Below, piece after piece: positions 50,994 to 60,116 of a DNA stretch of 64,000 bases; position 1 is the stretch's first letter; every line of letters starts with the position of its first letter. A program made the translations under genes and the position numbers. The DNA is taken from the NCBI GenBank assembly GCA_000721375.1, contig JOGW01000008.1, positions 186,001 to 250,000 on the forward strand. Direction: 5' to 3'. Below the pieces are notes generated by a model that had not been told where the DNA came from, searched no databases, and saw only the letters and a program-made list of their open reading frames with translations. The DNA is from Streptomyces sp. NRRL B-3428 (lineage in GTDB: Bacteria > Actinomycetota > Actinomycetes > Streptomycetales > Streptomycetaceae).

Positions 50994-52178
50994 TCAGCTT
51001 GCGACCGTGCTCCGGTCGCGTACGGCCAGGATCACCGCGGTCAGCATCAGTGCGGCGGTGCAGGCGAACGCGAGGGGATAGTCGATCGCACCGGCGAGCA
51101 GCCCGAATCCGACGGCGCCCACGCCCATCCCCGCGTCGTACGCGAAGTTCCACATGGCGCTGACCGTCGCGTTGCCGCCGGCAGGGACGCGGGTGTACAT
51201 CAGCGAAAGCGTCGCGTTCTGGCAGGCGCCGAAGCCGATGCCGAACACGGCCACGCCCGCGACCACGGCGACCGGGCTGTGGGTGAAGGCCAGCATCAGG
51301 GTGCCGAGGGCCGACAACAGCAGCCCGGGCAGAACGAGTCGGGCGGGTCCGTGCCGGTCGCCGTGGCGGCCGGCCAGCCAGCGGGCGACGGTCATGGTGG
51401 CGGGCTGGACGAAGAGGGCCACGGCGACGAGACCGCTGGACGCGGCGGGCACGGCCAGGGGAAGGAAGGTCACGACGATTCCGCAGGCCAGTGCCGTGGC
51501 GGCGAAGACGACGGTGGGCCGCACGAGTTGCCCCGTACGGAATCCGGCGGCGAGACCGATGCGCTTGCCCTCGACGGCCTCCTGACGCGGCAGCGACGGG
51601 ACACTGAGGATCGCGGCCAGCGCGACGAGTCCGCCCACGGCCGACACCGGCCCGTATCCCACCTCGGCCGCCCACCACACCCCCAGCGGCAGGGCCACGA
51701 GCGCGGGCACTCCGGACACGATGCCGACCAGCGCGAGTCCCTCGCCACGGCGCTCCGGCGGCAGCAGTGACACGGTGAGCGCGCTGCCGGCGACCAGGGT
51801 GACGGCGAAGCCGAGGCCGCGCAGCAGACAGATCGCGACGATCCACGCGATGTGCCCGGAGACGGTGAGCAACAGGGCCGGGGCGCCGAGCAGGAAGAGC
51901 CCGGCTGCCAGGGTGACACGGTTGCCGAACCGGGCGACAAGCCGTGGGCTGAGCAGCACACCGGCGACTGTCGCGAACATCAGCCCACCGGTGGCCAGGC
52001 CCGCTGCGCCTCCCCCGGAACGGGCGCCCTCCGCGTACAGGGGGACGACCGACAGCAGGAGGTAGTAGCTCGCCGACGCCCCGATGATCGACACGAAGCG
52101 CACGAGCAGCGCCCGGGTGACCAACTGCGTTCGCCCGGCGGCGGGTTGGGTGGTCTGCGGTTCGGCTGTCGTGGTCAT
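50994..52178 (-). CDS. MFS transporter, probable exporter
   Basis: This 394-residue major-facilitator protein has twelve membrane segments, an N-terminal cytoplasmic tail (MTTTAEPQTTQPAAGRTQLV), and the motif A-like PRLVARFGNRVTLAAGLFLL between segments 2 and 3. The second half begins after a loop near residue 210 (VEGKRIGLAAGF). The family often exports drugs or small molecules. It is divergent from a MocR regulator whose probable operator lies in the 48-base gap, so the two are likely a regulator-transporter pair. Confidence 0.87.
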   Translation of the reverse strand: MTTTAEPQTTQPAAGRTQLVTRALLVRFVSIIGASASYYLLLSVVPLYAEGARSGGGAAGLATGGLMFATVAGVLLSPRLVARFGNRVTLAAGLFLLGAPALLLTVSGHIAWIVAICLLRGLGFAVTLVAGSALTVSLLPPERRGEGLALVGIVSGVPALVALPLGVWWAAEVGYGPVSAVGGLVALAAILSVPSLPRQEAVEGKRIGLAAGFRTGQLVRPTVVFAATALACGIVVTFLPLAVPAASSGLVAVALFVQPATMTVARWLAGRHGDRHGPARLVLPGLLLSALGTLMLAFTHSPVAVVAGVAVFGIGFGACQNATLSLMYTRVPAGGNATVSAMWNFAYDAGMGVGAVGFGLLAGAIDYPLAFACTAALMLTAVILAVRDRSTVAS

Positions 52179-52202
52179 GAAATCGAGGCTAGAGGCGGCG
52201 GC

Positions 52203-52220
52203 GGACCACGGGTAAGGTCC
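52203..52220. promoter_or_regulatory. Inverted repeat GGACC-N8-GGTCC
   Basis: The repeat lies in the short gap between the MFS and MocR genes and overlaps the TAAGGT minus-10 of the MocR gene (52213-52218), eight bases before its ATG. It may be the MocR operator for control of both genes. Confidence 0.55.
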
Positions 52221-52226
52221 AATTCC

Positions 52227-53633
52227 ATGCCGCTCGAGTGGTCCGGTCTGTCGCCCGAACTCCTCCTCGCGATCGACCGGCAAAGCCCCGAACCCCTGCG
52301 GCGCCAGCTGGAACGCCAGGTGCGCGACGCGATCAGGACCGGCCGCCTTCAGGTCGGCGAACGCCTGCCGTCCTCCCGTGAACTCGCCCGCGGCCTCGGC
52401 CTTTCCCGTGGTCTCGTGCAGGACTGCTACGCGCAACTGCAGGCCGAGGGGTACCTCTCCACCCGGGTGGGTTCGGCGACCCGGGTGGCGGCGGGCCAGT
52501 GCGTTCCGCAGGCGGGCGCGGCAACGCCCTCGGAGAGTCCGCGACTGCTGGCGGACTTCCGCTGGGGCGTGCCGTATCTGGGCGGGTTCCCGCTCCCCGA
52601 CTGGCTGTGGGCGATACGCGAAGCCGCGCGCTCGATGCCGCTGACCGCCCTCGACTACGGCGATCCCCGCGGCAGCGCCGTACTCCGCGAGGTCATGGCG
52701 GGTTATCTGCGGCGGGTACGGTCCTCGGCGGCCTACCCCGAACGACTGCTCATCTGCTCGGGTTACGCACAGGGCCTCGCGCTGGCGCTGCGCGCGGTGG
52801 CCGCGGCGGGTGTGCGCTGCGTGGCGTACGAGGATCCGGGCTCGCCCACGACCATCTCCACAGCCGCAGGGGCGGCGGGACTCAGCACCGTTCCCGTACC
52901 GGTCGACGAGCACGGCATCGACGTCGAGGCCCTCGCCGCGACCGGCGCCCGGACGGTGGTCGTCACCCCCGCACACCAGTGGCCGACCGGCGTGGTCCTG
53001 GCCCCCGAACGGCGCCTGGCGCTGCTCGACTGGGCCCGGCGCACCGACGCGTACGTGATCGAGGACGACTACGACGCGGAGTTCCGTTACGACCGCAGTC
53101 CGGTCGGCACACTGCAGGGACTCGACGCGGACCACGTCATCTCGATCGGCAGCGCGAGCAAGTCCCTGGCACCGGCCCTGCGCCTCGGCTGGATGCTCTG
53201 TCCACCTGCGCTCACCCAACCGCTCACCCACCTCAAGCAGTTGAGCGACCGCGGTACGCCGACGCTCGACCAGCTCGCCCTGGCGCAGCTGATCGAATCC
53301 GGCCGCTACGACCGCCATCTGCGCCGTATGCGCGCCACGTACTCCGCACGCCGCTCCGCGCTCGTGACGGCGCTGAGCGAACATGCCCCCGGCGTCGCGG
53401 TGACCGGTCTGGCGGCCGGCTTCCACGCGGTCGCCCATCTCGACGACCGGGCGGACGAGCAGGCCGTCATCGCGGCCGCCCGCGCCCGCTCCGTCGGCCT
53501 GTACGGAATGAGCCCCTGCCGCTCGACGCACACGGGCACCCCGACCCAACTGGTCCTCGGCTTCGGCGATGTCGACGAGCGCGCGATCCCGGCGGGGATC
53601 GCGGCGGTGGGCGACCTGCTCACCGGCCGCTGA
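52227..53633 (+). CDS. MocR-type regulator (GntR HTH plus aminotransferase domain)
   Basis: This 468-residue protein has an N-terminal GntR winged helix (about residues 20-85; PSSRELARGLGLSRGLVQDC) and a fold-type I aminotransferase-like domain (about 110-465) binding PLP. The Schiff-base lysine is in SIGSASKSLAPALRLGWML and the AYVIEDDYDAEFRYDR block is typical of MocR/PdxR. It probably senses PLP or an amine and controls the divergent MFS gene. A minus-10 TAAGGT eight bases before the ATG and no ribosome-binding site indicate a leaderless start. Confidence 0.9.
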   Translation: MPLEWSGLSPELLLAIDRQSPEPLRRQLERQVRDAIRTGRLQVGERLPSSRELARGLGLSRGLVQDCYAQLQAEGYLSTRVGSATRVAAGQCVPQAGAATPSESPRLLADFRWGVPYLGGFPLPDWLWAIREAARSMPLTALDYGDPRGSAVLREVMAGYLRRVRSSAAYPERLLICSGYAQGLALALRAVAAAGVRCVAYEDPGSPTTISTAAGAAGLSTVPVPVDEHGIDVEALAATGARTVVVTPAHQWPTGVVLAPERRLALLDWARRTDAYVIEDDYDAEFRYDRSPVGTLQGLDADHVISIGSASKSLAPALRLGWMLCPPALTQPLTHLKQLSDRGTPTLDQLALAQLIESGRYDRHLRRMRATYSARRSALVTALSEHAPGVAVTGLAAGFHAVAHLDDRADEQAVIAAARARSVGLYGMSPCRSTHTGTPTQLVLGFGDVDERAIPAGIAAVGDLLTGR

Positions 53634-53659
53634 GCGGCGGAACCCGCCCCTCTGCCCGA

Positions 53660-54430
53660 TCAGCCCTGCGCCGGCTCCGCGGGCAGAGCCGCCTGGAAGC
53701 GGAAGCGGTCCGCCCGGTGGACCGCACGGTCGTAGTCGCACGCCCGGCCCCGTCCGTCGTAGTTGACGGTCTCCGTGTGCAACACGGGCGAGCCCGGGGC
53801 GAGTTCGAGCAGCGCTTCCTCCTGCGGGGGCACGAGTCCCGCGTACACCGTGTAGCGCGCGGACTGCGGCCTGGCGCCACGCTCGGCGAGCGCGTCGAAG
53901 AGCGATACGGTCCGGAAATCCAGCTCCGCCAGCCCCGGCGCGACTGCCGCAGGGACGAGATTCCTCCCGTGACTGACCACGAGCCCGTTGAGGCTCATCC
54001 GACGTTCCAGCTCGAACAGCGGCTCACCAGGGGCGACACCCAGCCGCTCGGCCTCCTCGAACTCGGCCGGCCGCACCCGGCAGTTGAGAACTTCCGCCGT
54101 CACGGACAACCCCATCGACCGCGCACTGTGGTGCATCCCGCTGAACCCTTCGGCCCGATAGCGGAACGCGTCGCGCTGCACGGCTACATGCCACCCCGAT
54201 CGTTCGGTGGCGGTCACCAGACCTTGCTGCTCCAGCGAACGCAATGCCTTGCGCAAAGTGGCCCGGCTGATCCCGAAGCGCTCACACAGATATCTCTCCG
54301 ACGGCAGCCGCGAGCCCTGCGGAAACCCGCCGTCGTCGATGGCCGCCGCCAGCGCCTCACGGGCCTGCACGTGGACGGGCATGAAGCCGTCCTTGACCAC
54401 AGGCGGCAGGCTCGGCGTCTCCCTGGCCAT
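53660..54430 (-). CDS. GntR family regulator (HutC/UTRA subfamily)
   Basis: This 256-residue regulator has a GntR winged helix (about residues 12-80; RLPSERYLCERFGISRATLR) and a UTRA ligand-binding domain (about 95-245; FELERRMSLNGLVVSHGRNL, HTETVNYDGRGRACDYDRAV). Start ATG with GGAGGG eight bases upstream. It stands alone, next to the tRNA gene. A TGGTACCA palindrome upstream suggests autoregulation. The effector is probably a phosphorylated sugar or small acid, as in HutC-type proteins. Confidence 0.87.
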   Translation of the reverse strand: MARETPSLPPVVKDGFMPVHVQAREALAAAIDDGGFPQGSRLPSERYLCERFGISRATLRKALRSLEQQGLVTATERSGWHVAVQRDAFRYRAEGFSGMHHSARSMGLSVTAEVLNCRVRPAEFEEAERLGVAPGEPLFELERRMSLNGLVVSHGRNLVPAAVAPGLAELDFRTVSLFDALAERGARPQSARYTVYAGLVPPQEEALLELAPGSPVLHTETVNYDGRGRACDYDRAVHRADRFRFQAALPAEPAQG

Positions 54431-54491
54431 TCGTCCACCCTCCGAACCTTCAGCGCGTGCACGCGGTCCCGTATCGCGCATGGTCCGAAAA

Positions 54492-54499
54492 TGGTACCA
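54492..54499. promoter_or_regulatory. Palindrome TGGTACCA, candidate GntR operator
   Basis: The site lies 60 bases upstream of the UTRA-type GntR gene in the extended context attggtaccat. HutC-type regulators often bind GGTA/TACC-type sites. Confidence 0.5.
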
Positions 54500-54564
54500 A
54501 TGTGGACTATTTCTGGTAAATCCGCGTGAGGGTTTCGCACCCTGCCCACCCACACCGCACAACG

Positions 54565-54597
54565 AAAAAACCCCACGGCTCCGAAGAGCTGTGGGGT
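54565..54597 (-). terminator. Rho-independent terminator after tRNA-Leu
   Basis: On the minus strand a 12-base stem (one G-U pair) with the tight loop TTCG is followed by a run of six T, six bases past the tRNA end. It is the most classical intrinsic terminator in the window. Confidence 0.9.
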
Positions 54598-54606
54598 CTT
54601 AACTGT

Positions 54607-54690
54607 GTCCGAGGGGGGACTTGAACCCCCACGCCCGATAAAGGGCACTAGCACCTCAAGCTAGCGCGTCTGCCATTCCGCCACCCGGAC
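54607..54690 (-). tRNA. tRNA-Leu (anticodon GAG)
   Basis: An 84-base cloverleaf with acceptor GTCCGGG/CTCGGAC, an anticodon arm CTAGC-TTGAGGT-GCTAG giving anticodon GAG, a long variable arm (TGCCCTTTATCGGGCG) as in class II tRNAs, and the T arm GGGGGTTCAAGTCCCCC. CCA is not encoded. It reads CUC and CUU leucine codons. Confidence 0.95.
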
Positions 54691-55008
54691 TAGGTGTGTG
54701 CCGTTCACGGGGTGTTCCCCGTGGCGACATGGACAACAATACCAAGCTTTCGGGGTGCGATTCACCTGCGTATTCGGGGTCCGGGCGGGAGTCGGCGGGC
54801 TGGTCACCGTAAGTGCCGGTGAGCTCACGGACCGCCTCTGACCAGGGGCTCGGCCCGGAGGGAACCGAGGGCTCGCCCCTCGCCCCGGGCACAGAGGGGC
54901 CGGGCGAGGGGCGAGACCGGGGTGATGCCGGGCGACGGTGCTGCGAGGACCGCGGCCCGGCATCGGGAGATGGCCGCGAGGTTCGGCGAACGGTCAGGGC
55001 ATCAGGGG
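54691..55008. other. Noncoding gap upstream of tRNA-Leu
   Basis: No gene is seen. A perfect 7-base hairpin (CACGGGG-TGTT-CCCCGTG, 54706-54723) lies just upstream of the tRNA. A 15-base duplication at 54994-55023 repeats the 3' end of the aldehyde dehydrogenase gene, including its stop region. The tRNA promoter is not evident. Confidence 0.5.
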
Positions 55009-56559
55009 TCAGGGCATCAGGTGGTAGTCCGGGAAGTTCCCCGGGATCCGCTCCCCCGCGGGCCCGTGGGTGACCGAGCGGACCAGGAGTTCGCCGCCGA
55101 CGAAGGCGCCGCGCCAGGAGGCGCCGAAGCCGCCGAAGAGTTCCTCGCGGTCGCCTCGGGAGCGGGGCTTGCCGTGGCCGACCTTGAAGGCGCGGATCTG
55201 GGGGGCCAGGCGTTCGTAGGTCGCCTTGTCGTCCGTGGAGAGCGTGGCGACCAGCGCGCCGTTCGAGGCGTTCATGGCCGCGAGGAGTTCCGCCTCCGTG
55301 TCGACCAGGACGATCGTGTCGACCGGGCCGAAGGGTTCCGCGTGGTGCAGCGGGGAGGAGGGAGGGGGGTTCAACAGCGTCACCGGGGTCAGGTACGCCG
55401 AGGTGTCCTGACCGGGGAGGAAGTGGCCGTCCGCGAGCGAGCCCCTGTAGAGAGGGACGGCGCCGCGGTCGATCGCCTCCGCGACATGGTCGGCGAGCTC
55501 CTTGGCCTTGGCCGCGTTGATCAGTGGCCCGAAGTCCAGGGTGGGGAGTTCGTCGGACGGGTCGGCCACCGCGAGCGGGTGGCCGATACGGATGTTCCGC
55601 ACGGCCGGGAGGTACGCGTCAAGGAACTGGTCGAAGAGCGAGCGCTGGACGACGAAGCGCGGGTAGGCGGTGCAGCGCTGCTTGCCGTAGTCGAAGAGCT
55701 TGGGGATCACGGCGGAGAGCGAGGGCCAGTCGGAGAAGTTCCAGATGCCCCAGGTGTTGAGGCCCTCCTGTTCGAGGTTGTGGCGCTTGCCGAGGTCTGC
55801 GACGGCCGTGGCCACCGCCGCTCCGGTGTCGCGGCCGCCGACGAAGGAGACGCAGCCGATCTCCGGGGAGCGGACGAGAGCTTCGGACAGTTCGCCGCCG
55901 CTGCCGCTGACGAGGGTGACGGGGATGCCTTCGCGTACGGCGAGGGCGCTGGCGAGCGTGAGACAGGCGACGCCGCCGTCCGTCGGGGTCTTGGCGATCA
56001 CGGCGTTGCCGGCCAGGGCCTGCACCAGCATCGCGTGGACCAGGACCGACATCGGGTAGTTCCAGCTCGCGATGTTGGAGACCGGTCCTTCGAGCGGTGA
56101 ACGGCCCTCCATCATCGGCTCGATGTTGTCCACGTACCAGCGCACGCCGTCGATCGCACGGTCGACGTCGGCCTGGGCGAGGCGCCAGGGCTTGCCGATC
56201 TCCCAGACGAGGAGCAGGGAGAGCAGCTCGCGGTGTTCGGTGAGGGCGTCGAGGGTCGCGGCGACCTTCGCACGGCGCTCTTCGAGCGGCACATGGCGCC
56301 AGGCGCGGTGCTGGTCGAGTGATGCGCGGACCGCGGCCTGCGCGGTTTCGGAGTCGAGGCGCGGCGGTCCGGCTATCGGGCTGCCGTCGACGGGGCTCGT
56401 GGCCGGCAGGGCGCGGCCGTCGGCCTGCCAGGTGCCGTTCCAGAGGTTGCGGACCCGGTCCTCGTCGAAGGCCTCGGGGGCGACCGCGCGGCAGCGCTGC
56501 CAGGCGTCGCTCCAGGAGGTTCCGGGCTTGACGGAAAGGGAGTTGAGGGTTGTTGCCAT
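55009..56559 (-). CDS. Aldehyde dehydrogenase family protein
   Basis: This 516-residue NAD(P)-dependent aldehyde dehydrogenase fold protein has the domain order of the family: dinucleotide-binding region around VSNIASWNYPMSVLVHAMLV and SGSGGELSEALV, the Glu in HNLEQEGLNTWGIWNFSDWP, and the catalytic Cys in FDYGKQRCTAYPRFVVQRSL. The substrate cannot be inferred; it does not match well-known betaine, semialdehyde or phenylacetaldehyde types by eye. It lies 165 bases before the sucD-like gene in the same direction. GGAG eight bases upstream fixes the start. A CTACC-N4-GGTAG repeat is upstream. Confidence 0.82.
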   Translation of the reverse strand: MATTLNSLSVKPGTSWSDAWQRCRAVAPEAFDEDRVRNLWNGTWQADGRALPATSPVDGSPIAGPPRLDSETAQAAVRASLDQHRAWRHVPLEERRAKVAATLDALTEHRELLSLLLVWEIGKPWRLAQADVDRAIDGVRWYVDNIEPMMEGRSPLEGPVSNIASWNYPMSVLVHAMLVQALAGNAVIAKTPTDGGVACLTLASALAVREGIPVTLVSGSGGELSEALVRSPEIGCVSFVGGRDTGAAVATAVADLGKRHNLEQEGLNTWGIWNFSDWPSLSAVIPKLFDYGKQRCTAYPRFVVQRSLFDQFLDAYLPAVRNIRIGHPLAVADPSDELPTLDFGPLINAAKAKELADHVAEAIDRGAVPLYRGSLADGHFLPGQDTSAYLTPVTLLNPPPSSPLHHAEPFGPVDTIVLVDTEAELLAAMNASNGALVATLSTDDKATYERLAPQIRAFKVGHGKPRSRGDREELFGGFGASWRGAFVGGELLVRSVTHGPAGERIPGNFPDYHLMP

Positions 56560-56610
56560 GAAGGGTCTCCGCTCACGGTGCACAGGTCGGGGCGGGGGAT
56601 ATGGCGCTCG

Positions 56611-56624
56611 CTACCAGACGGTAG
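56611..56624. promoter_or_regulatory. Inverted repeat CTACC-N4-GGTAG upstream of the aldehyde dehydrogenase
   Basis: Perfect 5-base arms, 52 bases upstream of the ATG, resemble TetR-type operators. No tetR gene is in the window. Confidence 0.45.
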
Positions 56625-56724
56625 GGCGTACTGCGGCAACTCTGCTGTGGCCAAGGCCACTCAAGATGGCCGGGGCCACTCGGGACCGGGTGACGGATGT
56701 CCGGCCCAGGTGGCCCCAGGCCGC

Positions 56725-57609
56725 TCAGCGCTCGGTGTCGAGGATTTCGAGGACCAGGCGCGCCGTCTCGGAAGGGGTGGATCCCACCCGTACTCCTACG
56801 GCTTCGAGCGCTTCCTGCTTGGCCTTCGCCGTTCCGGACGAGCCGGAGACGATGGCACCCGCGTGGCCCATGGTCTTGCCTTCGGGTGCGGTGAACCCGG
56901 CCACGTATCCGACGACGGGCTTGGTGACGTGCTCGCGTATGTACGCGGCCGCACGCTCCTCCGCGTCGCCGCCGATCTCCCCGATGAGAACGATCAGTTC
57001 GGTGTCGGGGTCGGCCTCGAAGGCCTCCAGGCAGTCGATGTGCGTGGTGCCGATGACGGGATCGCCGCCGATGCCCACACCGGTCGAGAAGCCGATGTCG
57101 CGCAGCTCGTACATGAGTTGGTACGTGAGCGTGCCCGACTTGGAGACCAGGCCGATGCGTCCCGGCTTGGTGATGTCGGACGGGATGATGCCCGCGTTGG
57201 ACTGGCCGGGGGTGATCAGGCCGGGGCAGTTGGGGCCGACGATACGGGTGCCGCGCTCCTTGGCGTACGCGACGAAGGTGACCGAGTCGTGGACCGGGAT
57301 GCCCTCGGTGATGACGACCGCGAGGCCGATTCCCGCGTCCGCGGCTTCGATCACCGCGGCCTTGCAGAAGGCCGGCGGCACGAAGACGATCGTGACGTCC
57401 GCGCCGGTCGCGTCCATCGCCTCGCGCACCCCGCCGAACACGGGGACGACGCGGTCGTCGAAGTCGACGACCGTTCCGGCCTTGCGCGGGTTGACGCCGC
57501 CGACCACGTTCGTGCCGGCCGCGATCATGCGACGGGTGTGCTTCATGCCCTCGGCGCCGGTCATGCCCTGGACGAGGACCTTGCTCTCCTTGGTCAGAAA
57601 GATGGCCAT
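56725..57609 (-). CDS. sucD: Succinyl-CoA ligase alpha-subunit-like protein
   Basis: This 294-residue protein has a CoA-binding Rossmann domain ([20 protein letters not shown]) and the ligase domain with the phospho-His in [20 protein letters not shown] near residue 247. With SucC it interconverts succinate/CoA/ATP with succinyl-CoA, and some relatives use other acids. Streptomyces usually has a main sucCD elsewhere, so this copy near the oxalate genes may be a specialised paralog. It follows the beta-subunit gene after 31 bases. Confidence 0.9.
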   Translation of the reverse strand: MAIFLTKESKVLVQGMTGAEGMKHTRRMIAAGTNVVGGVNPRKAGTVVDFDDRVVPVFGGVREAMDATGADVTIVFVPPAFCKAAVIEAADAGIGLAVVITEGIPVHDSVTFVAYAKERGTRIVGPNCPGLITPGQSNAGIIPSDITKPGRIGLVSKSGTLTYQLMYELRDIGFSTGVGIGGDPVIGTTHIDCLEAFEADPDTELIVLIGEIGGDAEERAAAYIREHVTKPVVGYVAGFTAPEGKTMGHAGAIVSGSSGTAKAKQEALEAVGVRVGSTPSETARLVLEILDTER

Positions 57610-57640
57610 GGTCTGCTCCTGATGTCCTGTGGGTGACGGG

Positions 57641-58771
57641 CTACTTGGCGACGGCGAGGTCGGCGGCTCGCTGGGCGGCGCCGTCCATCGTGGGCTGCTG
57701 CTGGACCAGTGGATGGGCGTGGGCGTCGAGGATGGCGCGGCCCTGTGCCGCGTTGTTGCCGTCGAGGCGTACGACGAGGGGCTTGGTGAGGTTGACCTCG
57801 CCGAGCGCCTGGACGATGCCGTCGGCGACCGCGTCGCAGGCGGTGATGCCGCCGAAGACGTTGACGAAGACGGACTTCACGTCCGGGTCGGACAGGATGA
57901 CGGAGAGACCGTCGGCCATCACCTGGGCCGAGGCGCCGCCGCCGATGTCGAGGAAGTTGGCGGGCTCGGCTCCGCAGCCGGCCACGACGTCGAGGGTGGA
58001 CATGACCAGGCCCGCGCCGTTGCCGATGACGCCCACCTGGCCTTCGAGCTTGACGTAGTTGAGGCCCTTCTCGGCAGCCTTGGCCTCCAGCGGGTCGCCA
58101 TGGGCCGATTCGGCATCGCCCCAACGCGCCTGCCGGAACCGCGCGTTGTCGTCCAGGGTGACCTTGCCGTCGATGGCCATGAGCCGGCCGTCCTTGGTGC
58201 GGACGAGCGGATTGACCTCGACGAGGACGGCGTCCTCCTTGGTGAGGACCGTCCACAGCCGGACCAGGATGTCGGCGCTCTCGGGCGGGAGCTTCGCCGC
58301 CGCGGCGATCTCCGCGGCCTTCTCCTGCGTGACGCCCACCGCCGGGTCGATGTGGATACGCGCCACCGCGTCGGGACGGGTCGCGGCCACCTCCTCGATG
58401 TCCATACCGCCCTCGGCGGAGGCGATCGCGAGGAACCGTCCCGCCGCGCGGTCCAGTACGTAGCTGACGTAGAACTCGCTCTCGATGTCCACCGGCTGAG
58501 CCAGCATCACCTTGTGGACGGTGTGGCCCTTGATGTCCATTCCGAGTATCTGACGTGCGGTGATCTCGGCCGAAGCGGCGTCGGCGGCCAGTTTCACGCC
58601 GCCCGCCTTACCGCGTCCACCGGTCTTCACCTGCGCCTTGACCACGACCTTGCCGCCGAGGCGTTCCGCGCCCGCGCGGGCCTCCTTGGCGGTGACTGCG
58701 ACCTCCGCGTTCGGCACCAACACGCCGTAGTCCGCGAAGAGTTCCCTGGCTTGGTACTCGTACAGGTCCAA
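57641..58771 (-). CDS. sucC: Succinyl-CoA ligase beta-subunit-like protein
   Basis: This 376-residue protein has an ATP-grasp domain ([20 protein letters not shown] at the start; [19 protein letters not shown]) and the C-terminal CoA-ligase domain ([20 protein letters not shown]). The TTG start has AGGAG six bases upstream. It forms a heterotetramer with the alpha subunit. It is divergent from the TPP-like/frc operon, sharing the control region 58772-58959. Because it sits in this locus, its acid substrate may be a different one from succinate. Confidence 0.9.
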   Translation of the reverse strand: MDLYEYQARELFADYGVLVPNAEVAVTAKEARAGAERLGGKVVVKAQVKTGGRGKAGGVKLAADAASAEITARQILGMDIKGHTVHKVMLAQPVDIESEFYVSYVLDRAAGRFLAIASAEGGMDIEEVAATRPDAVARIHIDPAVGVTQEKAAEIAAAAKLPPESADILVRLWTVLTKEDAVLVEVNPLVRTKDGRLMAIDGKVTLDDNARFRQARWGDAESAHGDPLEAKAAEKGLNYVKLEGQVGVIGNGAGLVMSTLDVVAGCGAEPANFLDIGGGASAQVMADGLSVILSDPDVKSVFVNVFGGITACDAVADGIVQALGEVNLTKPLVVRLDGNNAAQGRAILDAHAHPLVQQQPTMDGAAQRAADLAVAK

Positions 58772-58841
58772 TTTCGGCTCCTGACTCGAAAGTGCCGCAC
58801 GCCCCCTGGACACCACCCACTGGATGCGGGATAACAAGCTT

Positions 58842-58865
58842 CATACAGTATTCGTCGACTGTATG
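58842..58865. promoter_or_regulatory. Perfect inverted repeat CATACAGT-N8-ACTGTATG
   Basis: Arms 58842-58849 and 58858-58865 lie between the divergent sucC and TPP-like/frc units. The right half plus its flank (58853-58871) matches the motif at 42192-42210 at 18 of 19 positions in inverse orientation, implying a shared regulator. Confidence 0.7.
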
Positions 58866-58959
58866 CAATCTACCGCGACAGCACTGATGCGCTGCTCACG
58901 GCCTCTTTTCGAGTGGCCCGAGCGCGCTCCAACTCCGCAGGGAGAGAAGGGACTTCGCC

Positions 58960-60102
58960 ATGCCCGATGGACTGATCGCCGCGCACACCGCACATTCGGC
59001 CGCGCACACCGCAGGGCCGGCGGCCGATGAACTCCCCGCGGTCGAGGGCCTGGCGCATCTGCTGGCGCATGCCGAGCAGCCGGTGGTCATGCTGGGCAGC
59101 CGGGTGTGGGCCGACGGTGCCACCGACGCGGCGGTCGAGCTCATACGGACCCTGGGCATACCGGCGTACGTGGACAGCTCCGCACGCGGCACGCTGCCGC
59201 CCGGCGATCCGCATCACTTCCAGCACTCGCGGGCGTATGCCTTCGCGGGCGCCGATGTGATCCTCCTGGCCGGTGCTCCTTGCGGTGTGCGTGACTTCCG
59301 TGCCGGATACGGCCGACGGCTCTCTTCGCACTCGACGGTCGTGCAGATCGACACGGGCGGCGCCGGCCGGGTCCTGCGCTCCGTGGCACGGGCCGCAGCC
59401 GCGCACGCCTTCGAGGCTCGCGCGGACCGCGCGGCGATACGGCGCAAGGAATGGCTGGACGAACTGCGGACCGCCGAGCAGACCGCCACGTCCCTGTGGC
59501 AGCGGCATCTGACCTCGGACGAGTCCCCTGTCCACCCCTTCAGGCTGCTCGCCGAAATCGATCAATTCCTCACCGAGGAGTCGGTGTTCATCGCCGACGA
59601 CCCCCGGTCGGCCGCACTGGCCGCCCGGATCGTGCAACCCAAGACTCCCGGGCACTGGATGGACCCGGGTCCGCTCGGCACCGCTGGTGTCGGCATCCCG
59701 TTCGCGCTCGCCGTACAGGAATCCGGCGCGGACAAGGAGACCGTCGTGCTCTTCGCCGACGATCCATCCACCTCGGCGACCTGGGACTTCGCCGTCCTGG
59801 TCCGCCATCACCTCCCCGTCATCGGGGTCGTCGCGCACACCGGCGACGCCCCTTCCCTCAACCAGGCCCGGATGCAGGGCGGTTACAGCGAGGACGTCCG
59901 GGATCCCGCCGCGATCCGTCCCGCCCTGCAGCGCGCACGCGCATCGGGCCGGCCGGCACTGATCGGCATACGGATCGACCCGGACGCGTACCTCCCCGGA
60001 TCCGTGAACCAGCCGAGCCGGCCGGGCCAGCCGGGCCACACGAGCCACACGAGCCATCCGAACCAGCCGCACCACCAGACCGACCGACTCAGGAACCAGT
60101 AG
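58960..60102 (+). CDS. TPP-enzyme-like protein lacking N-terminal domain and TPP motif
   Basis: This 380-residue protein corresponds to the central and C-terminal domains of the TPP-decarboxylase superfamily ([20 protein letters not shown], then [20 protein letters not shown]). The PYR domain with the catalytic Glu is absent, and the GDG/NN thiamine-binding motif is replaced by [20 protein letters not shown] ... [10 protein letters not shown], so catalysis is not expected. The last 30 residues are Pro/His-rich. It is the first gene of the frc operon (frc follows after 14 bases). It may be a regulatory or structural partner of a TPP enzyme such as Oxc. The start has GAAGGGA upstream. Confidence 0.75.
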   Translation: MPDGLIAAHTAHSAAHTAGPAADELPAVEGLAHLLAHAEQPVVMLGSRVWADGATDAAVELIRTLGIPAYVDSSARGTLPPGDPHHFQHSRAYAFAGADVILLAGAPCGVRDFRAGYGRRLSSHSTVVQIDTGGAGRVLRSVARAAAAHAFEARADRAAIRRKEWLDELRTAEQTATSLWQRHLTSDESPVHPFRLLAEIDQFLTEESVFIADDPRSAALAARIVQPKTPGHWMDPGPLGTAGVGIPFALAVQESGADKETVVLFADDPSTSATWDFAVLVRHHLPVIGVVAHTGDAPSLNQARMQGGYSEDVRDPAAIRPALQRARASGRPALIGIRIDPDAYLPGSVNQPSRPGQPGHTSHTSHPNQPHHQTDRLRNQ

Positions 60103-60116
60103 AGGAGCGCTGTGCC

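Noticed and set aside
52179..53741. Long minus-strand extension of the MFS gene (915 codons in total)
   Set aside because: The extra residues are antisense to the MocR gene. The real MFS start is the ATG at 52178 just before the first membrane segment.
54607..54690. tRNA-Leu as a possible integration site of a mobile element
   Set aside because: No integrase, no duplicated tRNA end and no shift in composition or gene content next to it.
54994..55023. 15-base duplication at the aldehyde dehydrogenase stop as a functional site
   Set aside because: It only repeats the last coding bases and stop region; best explained as a local slippage product.
55009..56559. Aldehyde dehydrogenase as the missing 2-oxoglutarate semialdehyde dehydrogenase of the glucarate route
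   Set aside because: It is 37 kb away, under other apparent control, and its motifs do not specifically match that enzyme; kept as unassigned.
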